Shown here: piece by piece, positions 34,164 through 42,548 of the stretch
Layout of the letters: the number at the start of each line of letters is the position of its first letter
Numbering within the stretch: the stretch's first letter is position 1
Assembly: GCA_024698145.1 (NCBI GenBank)
Contig: JAILRO010000040.1
Coordinates: 1-49,374 of the forward strand
Direction of reading: 5' to 3'
Source: Lachnospiraceae bacterium
GTDB lineage: Bacteria > Bacillota > Clostridia > Lachnospirales > Lachnospiraceae
DNA length: 49,374 nt
Notes under the pieces: generated by a model
Databases searched by the model: none
What the model was told of the DNA's origin: nothing
The model's input: the letters and a program-made list of their open reading frames with translations, nothing else
Made by a program: the position numbers and the translations under genes

Positions 34164-35448
34164 GAAATTTCAAGGAAGTACTGAAACAGAAGCAATAATG
34201 CTTGCCAAGGAGAACCTTGGTAAAGATGCTATCGTTATGAATATAAAGACAATTAAGCCGAAGGGACTTTTTAAGATGTTTAGAAAAACTCTTGTTGAAG
34301 TGACTGCGGCGGTTGATGAAGTGTCTGGAAAAAATGATACAAAACAGAGTGAAACAACAAGTAAAATTCACGCTTCAATTGATGAAAAACTTCACCCTGA
34401 ATTAAAACAGGAAGATTCTTCTGCAAAAGAGAACAAAAAACTTGAGGATAAGCTTAATAATCTTGCCATGCTTTTGGAAGAACAGATGAATAACCAGAAG
34501 AAGGAAAACGATAAGTCTGATAAGAAAAAAGCCAAGAAGAGCGTAAGTGCAGAGGAAGATAGTCCAATTACTGATAGTAAGAGAGATGTAGTTAAGAGCG
34601 AGGAAGGCACAACATTACCTGAAAAGGGAAGTCTTAAAGAGAAATCGATTGACTTGATTATTGAGCAGCTTACAGCCAATGAAGTTACATATGCATACGC
34701 AAAACGGATTATTGATGAGATTGTTCATTCTGGTAATATAAGAACTATAGATGATATGTTGGCATGCGTATATCAGAAGGTGATTCTTAAATTAGGTCAA
34801 ACAAAACCTATTTCGTTTGATGAGAATGATGAGAAACCAAAGATTATATTTTTTGTTGGACCTACCGGCGTTGGAAAGACAACAACGATTGCCAAGCTTT
34901 CTTCAAAGTTAATTCTTGAGGAAAAGAAAAAGATTGCGATAATTACATCTGACACATATAGAATTGCTGCGGTAGAACAGATTAAGACTTATGCCAATAT
35001 ATTATCAATTCCTGTTGAAGTGGTATATGAGGCAAAGGATGTTAATAATATTCTTCCTAAGTACAAAGAATATGATTATATTCTTGTTGATACTGCAGGA
35101 CGTTCTCATAAGAATAAATCACAGACTGATGATTTGAGAGTTTTGTACGAATCATTTGCCGGTTATAGCCTGCTTACATATCTTGTACTTAGCGCCACAA
35201 CCAAATATAAAGATCTTAAGAAGATTACAGATTTGTACAAGGACATCACAGATTGCAGTTTGATATTTACCAAGCTTGATGAGACAGATGCTATCGGTAA
35301 CATTTTAAATATCAAATTAGATACGGGAATGTCGTTGTCGTATATTTCTTATGGTCAGAATGTTCCTGATGATATTGAGGTAATGAATCCACAAATCATC
35401 GCCAAACAAGTGTTAGGAGGTGGCGACGGCTATGGATCAGGCAGATAA
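34153..35448 (+). CDS. flhF: Flagellar SRP-family GTPase FlhF
   Basis: A 431-residue signal-recognition-particle-like GTPase that controls flagellar number and placement. A basic N-terminal domain (MIIKKFQGSTETEAIMLAKE) and a Lys/Glu-rich linker (about 70-160) precede the NG domain: P-loop GPTGVGKTT at 236-244, then ITSDTYRIAAVEQIKTYANI, LVDTAGRSHKN and FTKLDETDAIGNI. The start lies inside flhA (11-base overlap), so translation is coupled. Confidence 0.96.
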   Translation: MIIKKFQGSTETEAIMLAKENLGKDAIVMNIKTIKPKGLFKMFRKTLVEVTAAVDEVSGKNDTKQSETTSKIHASIDEKLHPELKQEDSSAKENKKLEDKLNNLAMLLEEQMNNQKKENDKSDKKKAKKSVSAEEDSPITDSKRDVVKSEEGTTLPEKGSLKEKSIDLIIEQLTANEVTYAYAKRIIDEIVHSGNIRTIDDMLACVYQKVILKLGQTKPISFDENDEKPKIIFFVGPTGVGKTTTIAKLSSKLILEEKKKIAIITSDTYRIAAVEQIKTYANILSIPVEVVYEAKDVNNILPKYKEYDYILVDTAGRSHKNKSQTDDLRVLYESFAGYSLLTYLVLSATTKYKDLKKITDLYKDITDCSLIFTKLDETDAIGNILNIKLDTGMSLSYISYGQNVPDDIEVMNPQIIAKQVLGGGDGYGSGR

Positions 35449-36316
35449 ACTCAGGAAACAGGTTGAACTTTTGAAGGAACAGGCACCGACAGCAAGAGTT
35501 ATAGCTGTTACAAGTGGAAAAGGTGGTGTTGGTAAGACAACACTTTCGGTTAATTTAGCGATTCAATTTCGAAATCAGGGAAAACGAGTTGTTATTCTAG
35601 ATGCGGATTTTGGTCTTGCTAATGTCGAGGTAATGTTAGGAATCAGACCGCAATATAATTTGTCAGACATGATTTATCACAACAAATCGATAGAAGAGAT
35701 TATTACGGAAGGCCCTATGGGAATTGGCTTTATTTCAGGGGGTTCCGGAGTTCAGGACCTTGTTAATCTAGACAAAGAAAAATTAAAAAAATTAATTGCA
35801 AAATTAGTTAAACTTGATAGTTTGTACGATATTGTTATAATAGATACAGGAGCAGGAATCGCAGACTCTGTTATTGAGTTCGTTTTAAGTTCCCCGGAGG
35901 TGCTTCTTGTCGTAACACCTGAACCTACGTCGATAACAGATTCATACTCACTTCTTAAGGCGGTAAACCGCAAGAAAGAGTTCGTCCGTGAGCAGAAGTC
36001 GATAAAGGTTATAGCTAATAGGGTTTCTTCCAAAGAAGAAGGTCAGGAGATATACGATAAGATAAGCATAGTTGTTTCAAAGTTTCTGAATATACAATTA
36101 GAATATCTTGGATACATACCGGATGACAGGAAAATAAGCATTGCCGGAATGGAACAGAAGCCTATTTCGCTTTCTGCACCGGACAGTCAGCCTGCCTCAT
36201 ATATCAAGGCGGTATGTAACAGACTTTTGGATATCAAAGAAGAAGACGGAAACAAACCGCAAGGTATTGCGAAGGTACTTCTTGATTTTATTAAAAGTAA
36301 GAAAAAGACATCATAG
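35432..36316 (+). CDS. flhG: Flagellar number regulator FlhG (MinD-like ATPase, YlxH)
   Basis: A ParA/MinD-type ATPase of 294 residues that acts with FlhF. The deviant Walker A is KGGVGKT at 30-36; DADFGLANVEVMLG and IIDTGAGI follow. The short N-terminal segment DQADKLRKQVELLKEQ fits the region that stimulates the FlhF GTPase in Bacillus. It overlaps flhF by 17 bases, with AGGAGGTG before ATG 35432. It is the YlxH equivalent of B. subtilis. Confidence 0.95.
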   Translation: MDQADKLRKQVELLKEQAPTARVIAVTSGKGGVGKTTLSVNLAIQFRNQGKRVVILDADFGLANVEVMLGIRPQYNLSDMIYHNKSIEEIITEGPMGIGFISGGSGVQDLVNLDKEKLKKLIAKLVKLDSLYDIVIIDTGAGIADSVIEFVLSSPEVLLVVTPEPTSITDSYSLLKAVNRKKEFVREQKSIKVIANRVSSKEEGQEIYDKISIVVSKFLNIQLEYLGYIPDDRKISIAGMEQKPISLSAPDSQPASYIKAVCNRLLDIKEEDGNKPQGIAKVLLDFIKSKKKTS

Positions 36317-36336
36317 ACATTTAATGGGGGTTATGT

Positions 36337-37068
36337 ATGGATAGCAAAATAACCATAGGTGACAAAATCGACTTAAAGAAAATTGAAAACCGCATAGCTG
36401 TTAATCCCAATAGAGATGTCCCTGTATATGTAAGTCAGGTGCTGGATGAGGCAGAATTTGGCGATATCCTTTGCGCAATGCCTATTTCGGAGGGAAGAGT
36501 TATTCCTCTGTCTGTTGGTGATGAGTATGATACTACATTTTATACCAATGCAGGTTTGCTTAATTGTCAGACTCAGGTTACCGGAAGATATAAGAGAGGA
36601 TCTCTGTTCTTGTTGTCTTTGAGACAGCTCACTGACTTGAAGAAGATTCAAAGAAGAGAGTATTTTAGATTGGACTGCCATAATCCGGTCAAATACAGAG
36701 TTCTTACCGATAACGAAAGAATGGATGTTGAAGCCGGCAGGAAAAGTACGGTTACCGTAGATGAGTGTGAATGGAAAGACGGCATAATGATTGACTTAAG
36801 TGGTGGTGGTATCAGATTTGTGTCCGGTACAAGAGAAGAAATTATTTCTATGATTCAGGTTAGATTTGAGATTATTGAAGATGGAATAATCGAAGCAATT
36901 TACGCCTATGCCAAAGTGCTTAGGTCTGAAAGAACACCTAACAAGTCTAACGTTTTTGACCAGAGGATTGAGTTTTTTGGCATGAAACGTGGCATGCGTG
37001 AGAGAATTATAAAATATATATTTGATACACAGAGAAAATCTCGTGTAAAAGAGAGTGGAATGGAGTAA
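36337..37068 (+). CDS. YcgR-like flagellar brake protein with PilZ domain
   Basis: A 243-residue protein with an N-terminal YcgR-type domain (about 1-100) and a C-terminal PilZ domain. The c-di-GMP-binding motifs are present: R107xxxR111 in RREYFRLD, and DLSGGGI (153-159). YcgR/DgrA proteins bind the motor when c-di-GMP is high and slow or block rotation. Its place between flhG and cheB couples second-messenger control to the flagellar set. The stop codon lies inside the stem of the following terminator. Confidence 0.92.
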   Translation: MDSKITIGDKIDLKKIENRIAVNPNRDVPVYVSQVLDEAEFGDILCAMPISEGRVIPLSVGDEYDTTFYTNAGLLNCQTQVTGRYKRGSLFLLSLRQLTDLKKIQRREYFRLDCHNPVKYRVLTDNERMDVEAGRKSTVTVDECEWKDGIMIDLSGGGIRFVSGTREEIISMIQVRFEIIEDGIIEAIYAYAKVLRSERTPNKSNVFDQRIEFFGMKRGMRERIIKYIFDTQRKSRVKESGME

Positions 37069-37093
37069 TTTTAATGTAAATTACTCCATTTTT
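37060..37093 (+). terminator. Intrinsic terminator overlapping the ycgR stop codon
   Basis: ATGGAGTAATTT (37060-37071) pairs perfectly with its complement at 37078-37089 across a six-base loop, followed by a T run to 37093. The ycgR TAA is in the left arm. Ribosomes reaching the stop would cover the arm, so termination may depend on translation. Confidence 0.85.
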
Positions 37094-37125
37094 CGTTACT
37101 ATGCACTCATGTGTAGAAGTATTTC

Positions 37126-37134
37126 TGATATAAT
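37126..37134 (+). promoter_or_regulatory. Extended -10 promoter upstream of cheB
   Basis: TGATATAAT gives a perfect TATAAT (37129-37134) with an extended TG at 37126-37127. No good -35 is visible at 16-18 bases. It lies between the ycgR terminator and cheB, so the chemotaxis/sigD module probably has its own transcription start. Confidence 0.6.
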
Positions 37135-37163
37135 GTTTACATAATAGAATACGAGGTGAAAGT

Positions 37164-37760
37164 ATGGCTGATGACAAGATTAACAAGCTTGTTATGATAG
37201 CCAGCTCGACAGGGGGGCCTAAGGCACTACAAAGTGTCATTCCACGTATATCTAAGAGTATCCCGGCGCCAATTGTAATAGTACAACACATGCCCAAGGG
37301 ATTTACAGCCACGTTGGCTTCGCGACTTAATGATTTGAGTGAGGTTGCAGTCAGTGAGGTTGTTGATCGGGAATATCTTAAGAATGGACATGTTTATCTT
37401 GCAGCAGGCGGGAAGCATTTGGAGATTGCTCAGGACAGGACGGGCCGTCTTCAATTCAGAGAGAATAATCAGGATCCGGTTAACGGGCTTCGGCCTTGCG
37501 CCAATGTCACATTGCAAAGCATTGTTCCGGCATCTTTAGATTATATTGTATGCGTTGTTCTTACAGGAATGGGAGCTGACGGATACCTCGGGATCAACGA
37601 GCTCAGAGCTAATCATAACATTTTCACAATTGCACAGAATAAGGAAACGTGTGTTGTATATGGTATGCCTAGAGCAATTGTTGAGCATGGTATAGCTGAT
37701 ACAGTATTACCTTTGGAAAGAATTGGAACTGAAATCAATAAAAAAATGGGGGTGCATTAA
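37164..37760 (+). CDS. cheB: CheB-type protein-glutamate methylesterase catalytic domain, without receiver
   Basis: A methylesterase/deamidase domain of 198 residues. The catalytic triad is visible: S15 in ASSTGGP, H42 in VQHMPKGFT, and D139 in VVLTGMGADG, with VYGMPRAIVEHG also conserved. A normal CheB is about 350 residues with an N-terminal receiver whose phosphorylation relieves inhibition. Here the protein begins directly at the catalytic domain, with the promoter and GAGGTG binding site just upstream, so this is not a truncation artefact. The usual PSVD substrate-loop motif reads PCAN here (111-114). It demethylates chemoreceptors; how it is regulated without a receiver is unclear. Confidence 0.93.
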   Translation: MADDKINKLVMIASSTGGPKALQSVIPRISKSIPAPIVIVQHMPKGFTATLASRLNDLSEVAVSEVVDREYLKNGHVYLAAGGKHLEIAQDRTGRLQFRENNQDPVNGLRPCANVTLQSIVPASLDYIVCVVLTGMGADGYLGINELRANHNIFTIAQNKETCVVYGMPRAIVEHGIADTVLPLERIGTEINKKMGVH

Positions 37761-37762
37761 AG

Positions 37763-39844
37763 ATGGATTTAAGCCAGTATCTTGAAATGTTTATCGATGA
37801 AACAAAAGAACATTTGCAAAATCTCAATGACCAGGTGTTGGTATTAGAGGCAGAGCCTGATAATATTGATACCATTAATGAGATTTTCCGTGCTGCACAT
37901 TCTTTGAAGGGAATGGCAGGAACAATGGGATTTAAGAGAATGCAGCGACTTACGCATGATATGGAGAATGTATTCTCAGAGATCAGAAATGGTAAGATGG
38001 GTGTTACACCTGATCTCGTGGACGTTGTTTTTAAGTGTCTTGATGCTATTGAAGAATACCTTGATTGTATCATTAATACATCTGATGAAGGTGAGAATGA
38101 CAACGAAGAAATAATCAAAACTCTTAATGCTTGTCTTGAGGGTGGTTCGGCAGCTGCACCTATTGAGACTGTTTCGGCTGAAGAGGCTACACCAGCGGAG
38201 GTTGCTGCGCCTGCAGAGACTGCACCGGCTGATGATGATAAGAGAAAGTTTTTACATATCGATATTGCTGATTTTGAGAAGAATGCAATATCTGAAGCAA
38301 AGGCAAAGAACCTGAACGTATATGGTGTGACAGTCTATATTGATGAGAATTGTATTCTTAAAGCTGCAAGAGCATTTCTTGTATTTAAGGGTGTAGAGGC
38401 AGTAGGTGAGATTATCAAGTCTGTACCGGGCGTTCAGGATATCGAAGATGAACATTTTGATTTTGATTTCTCAATGCTTATTATTTCGGAGAAGAATATT
38501 GATGAAATTAAGAAAATTATCGCTGATGTATCGGAGATAAAGGAAGTTATAATCGAGAATTACGAGATTCCTGCTGATGTTGAGGTTGTAAGCTCTGTTC
38601 AGGAGAAGAAAGAGAAGAAGAAAGATAAGGACGACGGTAAGAAGAAATCGACACCGGCTAAAACGAATGCAAAACCTGTTGCCAATCGTTCGGTTCGTGT
38701 TGATATCGAGAAACTCGATGTTCTTATGAATCTTGTAAGTGAGCTTATTATAGCAAAGAATGGTCTTGTGTCTGCAAGTAGCAGTACTTTAGATGAGAAT
38801 AAAGCATCAATGCAGAGCTTTAATGAACAGATTGAATACCTTGAAAGAGTTACAACTAACCTGCATGAGTCAGTTATGAAGGTTAGAATGGTGCCTATCG
38901 AGAGTGTTGTCAGCAGATTTCCTAGAATGATTAGAGACCTTTCTAAGAAACTTGGTAAGGAAATGGAGCTTATCATGACCGGTGAAGAGACAGAACTTGA
39001 TCGTACTGTCATTGATGAAATCGGTGATCCTTTGATGCATATGCTTCGTAATTCTGCCGATCATGGTCTTGAATCTACAATAGATCGTTTGAAACTTGGC
39101 AAGCCTCAGTGTGGTACAATTCAGCTTAATGCTTATCAGGATGGTAACAACGTTACTATTGAAGTTATTGACGATGGTGCCGGAATTGATGTTGAGAAAG
39201 TTAAAAGATCAGCAATTGAGAAGGGACATATTACTGAAGAGCAGGCAGAACAGTTATCAGAGAAGGAAGCAATCGATCTTCTTTTCAGACCTGCATTCTC
39301 TACAGCAGAGAAGATTTCAGATGTTTCAGGTCGAGGAGTTGGTCTGGATGTTGTTAAGAATAAGATTGAAGGACTTGGTGGTGATGTAGAAGTTTCTACA
39401 AAACTTGGAGAAGGAACTAAGTTCACTGTAAGATTACCATTAACACTTGCTATTATTCAGGCTCTTATGGTAGAAGTCAGAGATGAGAAATATGCTATAC
39501 CTCTTAATTCTATCGTTACAATTGAGGATATTCCTGTTAGTGATATCAAGTATGTACAGCAGAAAGAGGTTATTAATCTTCGTGGTACGGTAATTCCTAT
39601 TGTTCGTCTTGATGAGGTGCTTGATTCAGAACCAAGAGAGGAAGAACCGGAGAATCTTGTTGTTGTAATTGTTAAGAAGGGTGATAAGCAGACAGGTCTT
39701 GTAATTGATAATCTGTTAGGACAGCAGGAAATCGTTATCAAGCCACTTGGTAAGTATATTAATATTCATAAGATTATAAGTGGTGCAACTATTCTTGGTG
39801 ATGGTGGCGTTGCGCTTATCATTGATTCTAATTCATTAATATAA
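37763..39844 (+). CDS. cheA: Chemotaxis histidine kinase CheA
   Basis: A 693-residue kinase. The P1 Hpt domain has phosphohistidine H46 (AAHSLKGMAGTMGF). An Ala/Pro/Glu linker, a P2 CheY-docking domain (about 160-275), and a Lys-rich linker follow. The P3 dimerisation domain is at about 315-380. The P4 kinase domain has its N box LRNSADHGLE near 428, DDGAGID near 471 and GRGVGLDVV. The P5 CheW-like domain is C-terminal (from about 565). It autophosphorylates under receptor control and passes phosphate to CheY. It begins three bases after the cheB stop. Confidence 0.98.
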   Translation: MDLSQYLEMFIDETKEHLQNLNDQVLVLEAEPDNIDTINEIFRAAHSLKGMAGTMGFKRMQRLTHDMENVFSEIRNGKMGVTPDLVDVVFKCLDAIEEYLDCIINTSDEGENDNEEIIKTLNACLEGGSAAAPIETVSAEEATPAEVAAPAETAPADDDKRKFLHIDIADFEKNAISEAKAKNLNVYGVTVYIDENCILKAARAFLVFKGVEAVGEIIKSVPGVQDIEDEHFDFDFSMLIISEKNIDEIKKIIADVSEIKEVIIENYEIPADVEVVSSVQEKKEKKKDKDDGKKKSTPAKTNAKPVANRSVRVDIEKLDVLMNLVSELIIAKNGLVSASSSTLDENKASMQSFNEQIEYLERVTTNLHESVMKVRMVPIESVVSRFPRMIRDLSKKLGKEMELIMTGEETELDRTVIDEIGDPLMHMLRNSADHGLESTIDRLKLGKPQCGTIQLNAYQDGNNVTIEVIDDGAGIDVEKVKRSAIEKGHITEEQAEQLSEKEAIDLLFRPAFSTAEKISDVSGRGVGLDVVKNKIEGLGGDVEVSTKLGEGTKFTVRLPLTLAIIQALMVEVRDEKYAIPLNSIVTIEDIPVSDIKYVQQKEVINLRGTVIPIVRLDEVLDSEPREEEPENLVVVIVKKGDKQTGLVIDNLLGQQEIVIKPLGKYINIHKIISGATILGDGGVALIIDSNSLI

Positions 39845-39858
39845 GGGGGTAAGACAAC

Positions 39859-40311
39859 ATGGATGAGAACGAAATCTTGGTTGAGTCGAAACAGTATATA
39901 GTAGTTAAGTTAGATGCAGAACAATATGGTATTGACATTTCGTACATTGATAACATTGTTCGTATGGAAAGAATAACAAGAGTTCCAAAAGCGCAGTCAT
40001 TCTTCCCGGGTGTTATTAATCTTCGTGGAGAGATTATCCCGGTAATGAGTCTTCGTAATCGTTTTGGACTCGCAGACAAAGAGACTACCAATGCAACAAG
40101 AATGATCATTTTAAAGCCTGAAAATGGTGCGAAAATCGGAATACTTGTTGACGAAGTAAGAGAAGTTGTTACTCTTGATGAAAGTAATATCGAAAAAACT
40201 TCATCACGAGATGAACAGGGATTTAATCTTCTTGGTGTTGGCAAATACAAAGATACATTGATTTCTTTGTTAAATATTCAGGAGATTATTAACGAGTTAG
40301 ATAATGCGTAG
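39859..40311 (+). CDS. cheW: Chemotaxis coupling protein CheW
   Basis: A 150-residue CheW that links CheA to receptors. Conserved features are QYGIDISYIDNIVRMERITR, VPKAQSFFPGVINLRGEIIP and ILVDEVREVVTL. AAGGGGGT precedes the ATG. The protein is close in length to B. subtilis CheW. Confidence 0.97.
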   Translation: MDENEILVESKQYIVVKLDAEQYGIDISYIDNIVRMERITRVPKAQSFFPGVINLRGEIIPVMSLRNRFGLADKETTNATRMIILKPENGAKIGILVDEVREVVTLDESNIEKTSSRDEQGFNLLGVGKYKDTLISLLNIQEIINELDNA

Positions 40312-40320
40312 GTGATATAT

Positions 40321-40938
40321 ATGAATAATCAGGAATTATCAAGTGACAAAATTGATGTGTTAAGAGAGATTGGAAATATCGGTTCGGGGCATGCAACATC
40401 TGCCCTTGCGTCAATGCTGGATAACAGTTTGCGTATGGAGGTGCCTAATGTTAAGGTTATGAGTTTTGATGATTTGTCAGAACTTGTAGGTGGTGCCGAT
40501 ACTGTTGTTGCTGCTGTATTGACTCATTTTAAAGGTGATGTTTCCGGTATGATAATGTTCATACTTGAGATAAAAGAAGCAAAGAACCTTACAGGACACA
40601 TGCTTCATAAGACTCATTCGGATGATATCAAAGATTTTGATTATATGGATAAATCAGCACTTAAAGAGGTGGGTAATATTCTAATGAGTTCGTATCTTGC
40701 CTCGATTAACACGCTGACTAATTTGGGTGTCCGTAATGAACCTCCGGCAATATGCGTAGATATGGCAGGATCAGTTCTTGATTATCCTATCATCGAATTG
40801 GGTAAGGTTGGCGACAATGCCATTATTATTGATTCGAAGTTTATGGATAATGACGAACCAATTAATGGATTTTTATTGTTTGTTGCTGATGAGGAATCGT
40901 ATGAACATATATTTAATGCGTTAGGAATTGGGTGTTAG
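40321..40938 (+). CDS. cheC: CheY-P phosphatase CheC
   Basis: A 205-residue CheC that removes phosphate from CheY-P and binds CheD. Both phosphatase motifs are present: E16/N19 in REIGNIGSGHA and E116/N119 in KEVGNI. ATG 40321 is chosen over the GTG at 40312 because TAGGTGA ends about seven bases upstream. With FliY this gives two CheY-P phosphatases, as in B. subtilis. Confidence 0.96.
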   Translation: MNNQELSSDKIDVLREIGNIGSGHATSALASMLDNSLRMEVPNVKVMSFDDLSELVGGADTVVAAVLTHFKGDVSGMIMFILEIKEAKNLTGHMLHKTHSDDIKDFDYMDKSALKEVGNILMSSYLASINTLTNLGVRNEPPAICVDMAGSVLDYPIIELGKVGDNAIIIDSKFMDNDEPINGFLLFVADEESYEHIFNALGIGC

Positions 40939-40942
40939 TTTT

Positions 40943-41428
40943 ATGGCGAATGTAATAAGAGTTGGTATTGGTGACTGGAAGCTGTGTACATCACCCGACA
41001 CTATAACAACCATTGGATTAGGCTCATGCGTGGGGATAGTAATATACACACAAAATGACAAGTTTTGCGGTTTGCTTCATATAATGTTACCGTCGAGTAA
41101 AGAAATAGCAAATAATTCAAATCGTGCTAAGTTTGCGGATACAGGCCTTGTTGATATGATTAAAGCATTGGAGAAACAAGGAATGAAGCGTTCACTTATG
41201 AAGGCGAAGATTGCCGGTGGGGCGAAAATGTTCCAGTTTACCGGCAAATCTGATTTGGGTTCTGTTGGTGACAGGAATGTTATTGCAGTAAAGAAAATCC
41301 TTGGTATTATTAAGATTCCGATTGTTGCCGAAGACTGTGGAAAAGACTTTGGACGAACAGTAATATTTGATAACGAAACAAAGAATCTTACGATTAAATG
41401 TGCTGGGCAACCGGACAAAAAAATATAG
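40943..41428 (+). CDS. cheD: Chemoreceptor glutamine deamidase CheD
   Basis: A 161-residue deamidase of receptor glutamines and activator of CheC. The catalytic triad known from T. maritima CheD is present as C29, H46 and T23 (ITTIGLGSCVGIVIYT, then GLLHIMLPSS). AGGAA lies upstream, and ATG 40943 is four bases after the cheC stop. The cheC-cheD order is the standard Bacillota arrangement. Confidence 0.96.
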   Translation: MANVIRVGIGDWKLCTSPDTITTIGLGSCVGIVIYTQNDKFCGLLHIMLPSSKEIANNSNRAKFADTGLVDMIKALEKQGMKRSLMKAKIAGGAKMFQFTGKSDLGSVGDRNVIAVKKILGIIKIPIVAEDCGKDFGRTVIFDNETKNLTIKCAGQPDKKI

Positions 41429-41438
41429 GAGTAATTCT

Positions 41439-41738
41439 ATGAAATTAGGATATTTAAGAGCGTTTATTGTTTTGTTGGCCGGTTTGATTACCTTGATCGT
41501 TAATATTAAAACAGGCAGGGAGGCTACCGTTTCCCTGCTCATTGTTTTGATTGTAATTTGTGTTTTTTATGTAATTGGAACGCTTATTTGCGAGATATTA
41601 CAAAAGAATTTAGAACCGAAGCCTAGTGGTGAAGGTGAAGAAGCTGACGAGGAAAATGACGATGACGAGGAAGCTTCAAGTGATAATGAAAGTAACGAAG
41701 CCTCTGATGAAGAGGTTGTCGATGAGGATAATTTCTAG
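41439..41738 (+). CDS. Small membrane protein with acidic tail, unknown function
   Basis: A 99-residue protein with two predicted membrane helices (about 5-22 and 33-56) and an extremely acidic C-terminal tail (about 65-99, mostly E, D, S and N). ATG 41439 follows TAGGAG. I do not recognise a family. It stands between cheD and sigD, where B. subtilis has no gene. By location it is probably expressed with the chemotaxis module. A scaffold or charge-interaction role is possible but unproven. Confidence 0.75.
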   Translation: MKLGYLRAFIVLLAGLITLIVNIKTGREATVSLLIVLIVICVFYVIGTLICEILQKNLEPKPSGEGEEADEENDDDEEASSDNESNEASDEEVVDEDNF

Positions 41739-41771
41739 TTTTTATATCTTTAAGTTTAATGGGGTGTTGAG

Positions 41772-42536
41772 ATGAATGAACTTAAGAGAGAGAAGCTTTG
41801 GGAGGAATATAGCAAAACCAAATCAGACAAGTTAAGGGAAGAGATAATTGTCGAATATGTGCCTCTTGTTAAGCTTGTGGCAGGACGTCTTAATATGTAT
41901 TTGGGTTATACGGTTGAATATGATGATCTTGTCGGGTATGGAATTTTTGGTTTGATTGATGCTATAGATAAGTTTGATTTTGATAAAAAAATAAAGTTTG
42001 AAACATATGCCAGCTTAAGAATCAGGGGGTCAATACTTGATCAAATCAGAAAAATGGATTGGATTCCAAGATCTGTAAGACAAAAACAAAAACAGATTGA
42101 AGCGGCAATTTCATCTTTGGAAAAAGAAAAGGGTGCTAATGTCAAGGACGAGGACATAGCTGACAAGCTTGGTATATCTCTTGATGAGTTTAGAAATTGG
42201 GAGAGCCAGGCCAATATATCTAATATTGCTTCACTTGATGAATTCATGGAACAAGGAACAGAGGGTAGTGTAAAGGAATTTCGTAACACGACATATCTTG
42301 AGCCGGAAGAGTCACTAGACAATGATGAAGTCAAGAGAATGCTTATGGAAGCGTTGGAACTACTCACGGAGAAAGAGAAGAAAGTTGTATTATTGTACTA
42401 TTACGAGGATCTTACTTTAAAGGAAGTCGCTAAAGTTTTGGACGTTTCGGAATCAAGAATATCACAGCTTCACTCAAAAGCACTCGAAAAAATGAAAAAA
42501 AACCTAGGCAAGTATTTCGAATTGTTGATGGGTTAA
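41772..42536 (+). CDS. sigD: Flagellar sigma factor SigD (FliA/WhiG family)
   Basis: Sigma-28 of 254 residues, the same length as B. subtilis SigD. Region 2 includes LVKLVAGRLNMYLGYTVEYD with DLVGYGIFGLIDAIDKFD, region 3 includes KMDWIPRSVRQKQKQIEAA, and region 4 has the helix-turn-helix LTLKEVAKVLDVSESRISQL. It directs late flagellar and chemotaxis genes (filament, receptors), which are not in this window. Position after cheD is as in B. subtilis. Confidence 0.97.
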   Translation: MNELKREKLWEEYSKTKSDKLREEIIVEYVPLVKLVAGRLNMYLGYTVEYDDLVGYGIFGLIDAIDKFDFDKKIKFETYASLRIRGSILDQIRKMDWIPRSVRQKQKQIEAAISSLEKEKGANVKDEDIADKLGISLDEFRNWESQANISNIASLDEFMEQGTEGSVKEFRNTTYLEPEESLDNDEVKRMLMEALELLTEKEKKVVLLYYYEDLTLKEVAKVLDVSESRISQLHSKALEKMKKNLGKYFELLMG

Positions 42537-42548
42537 GGAGGGACTTTA

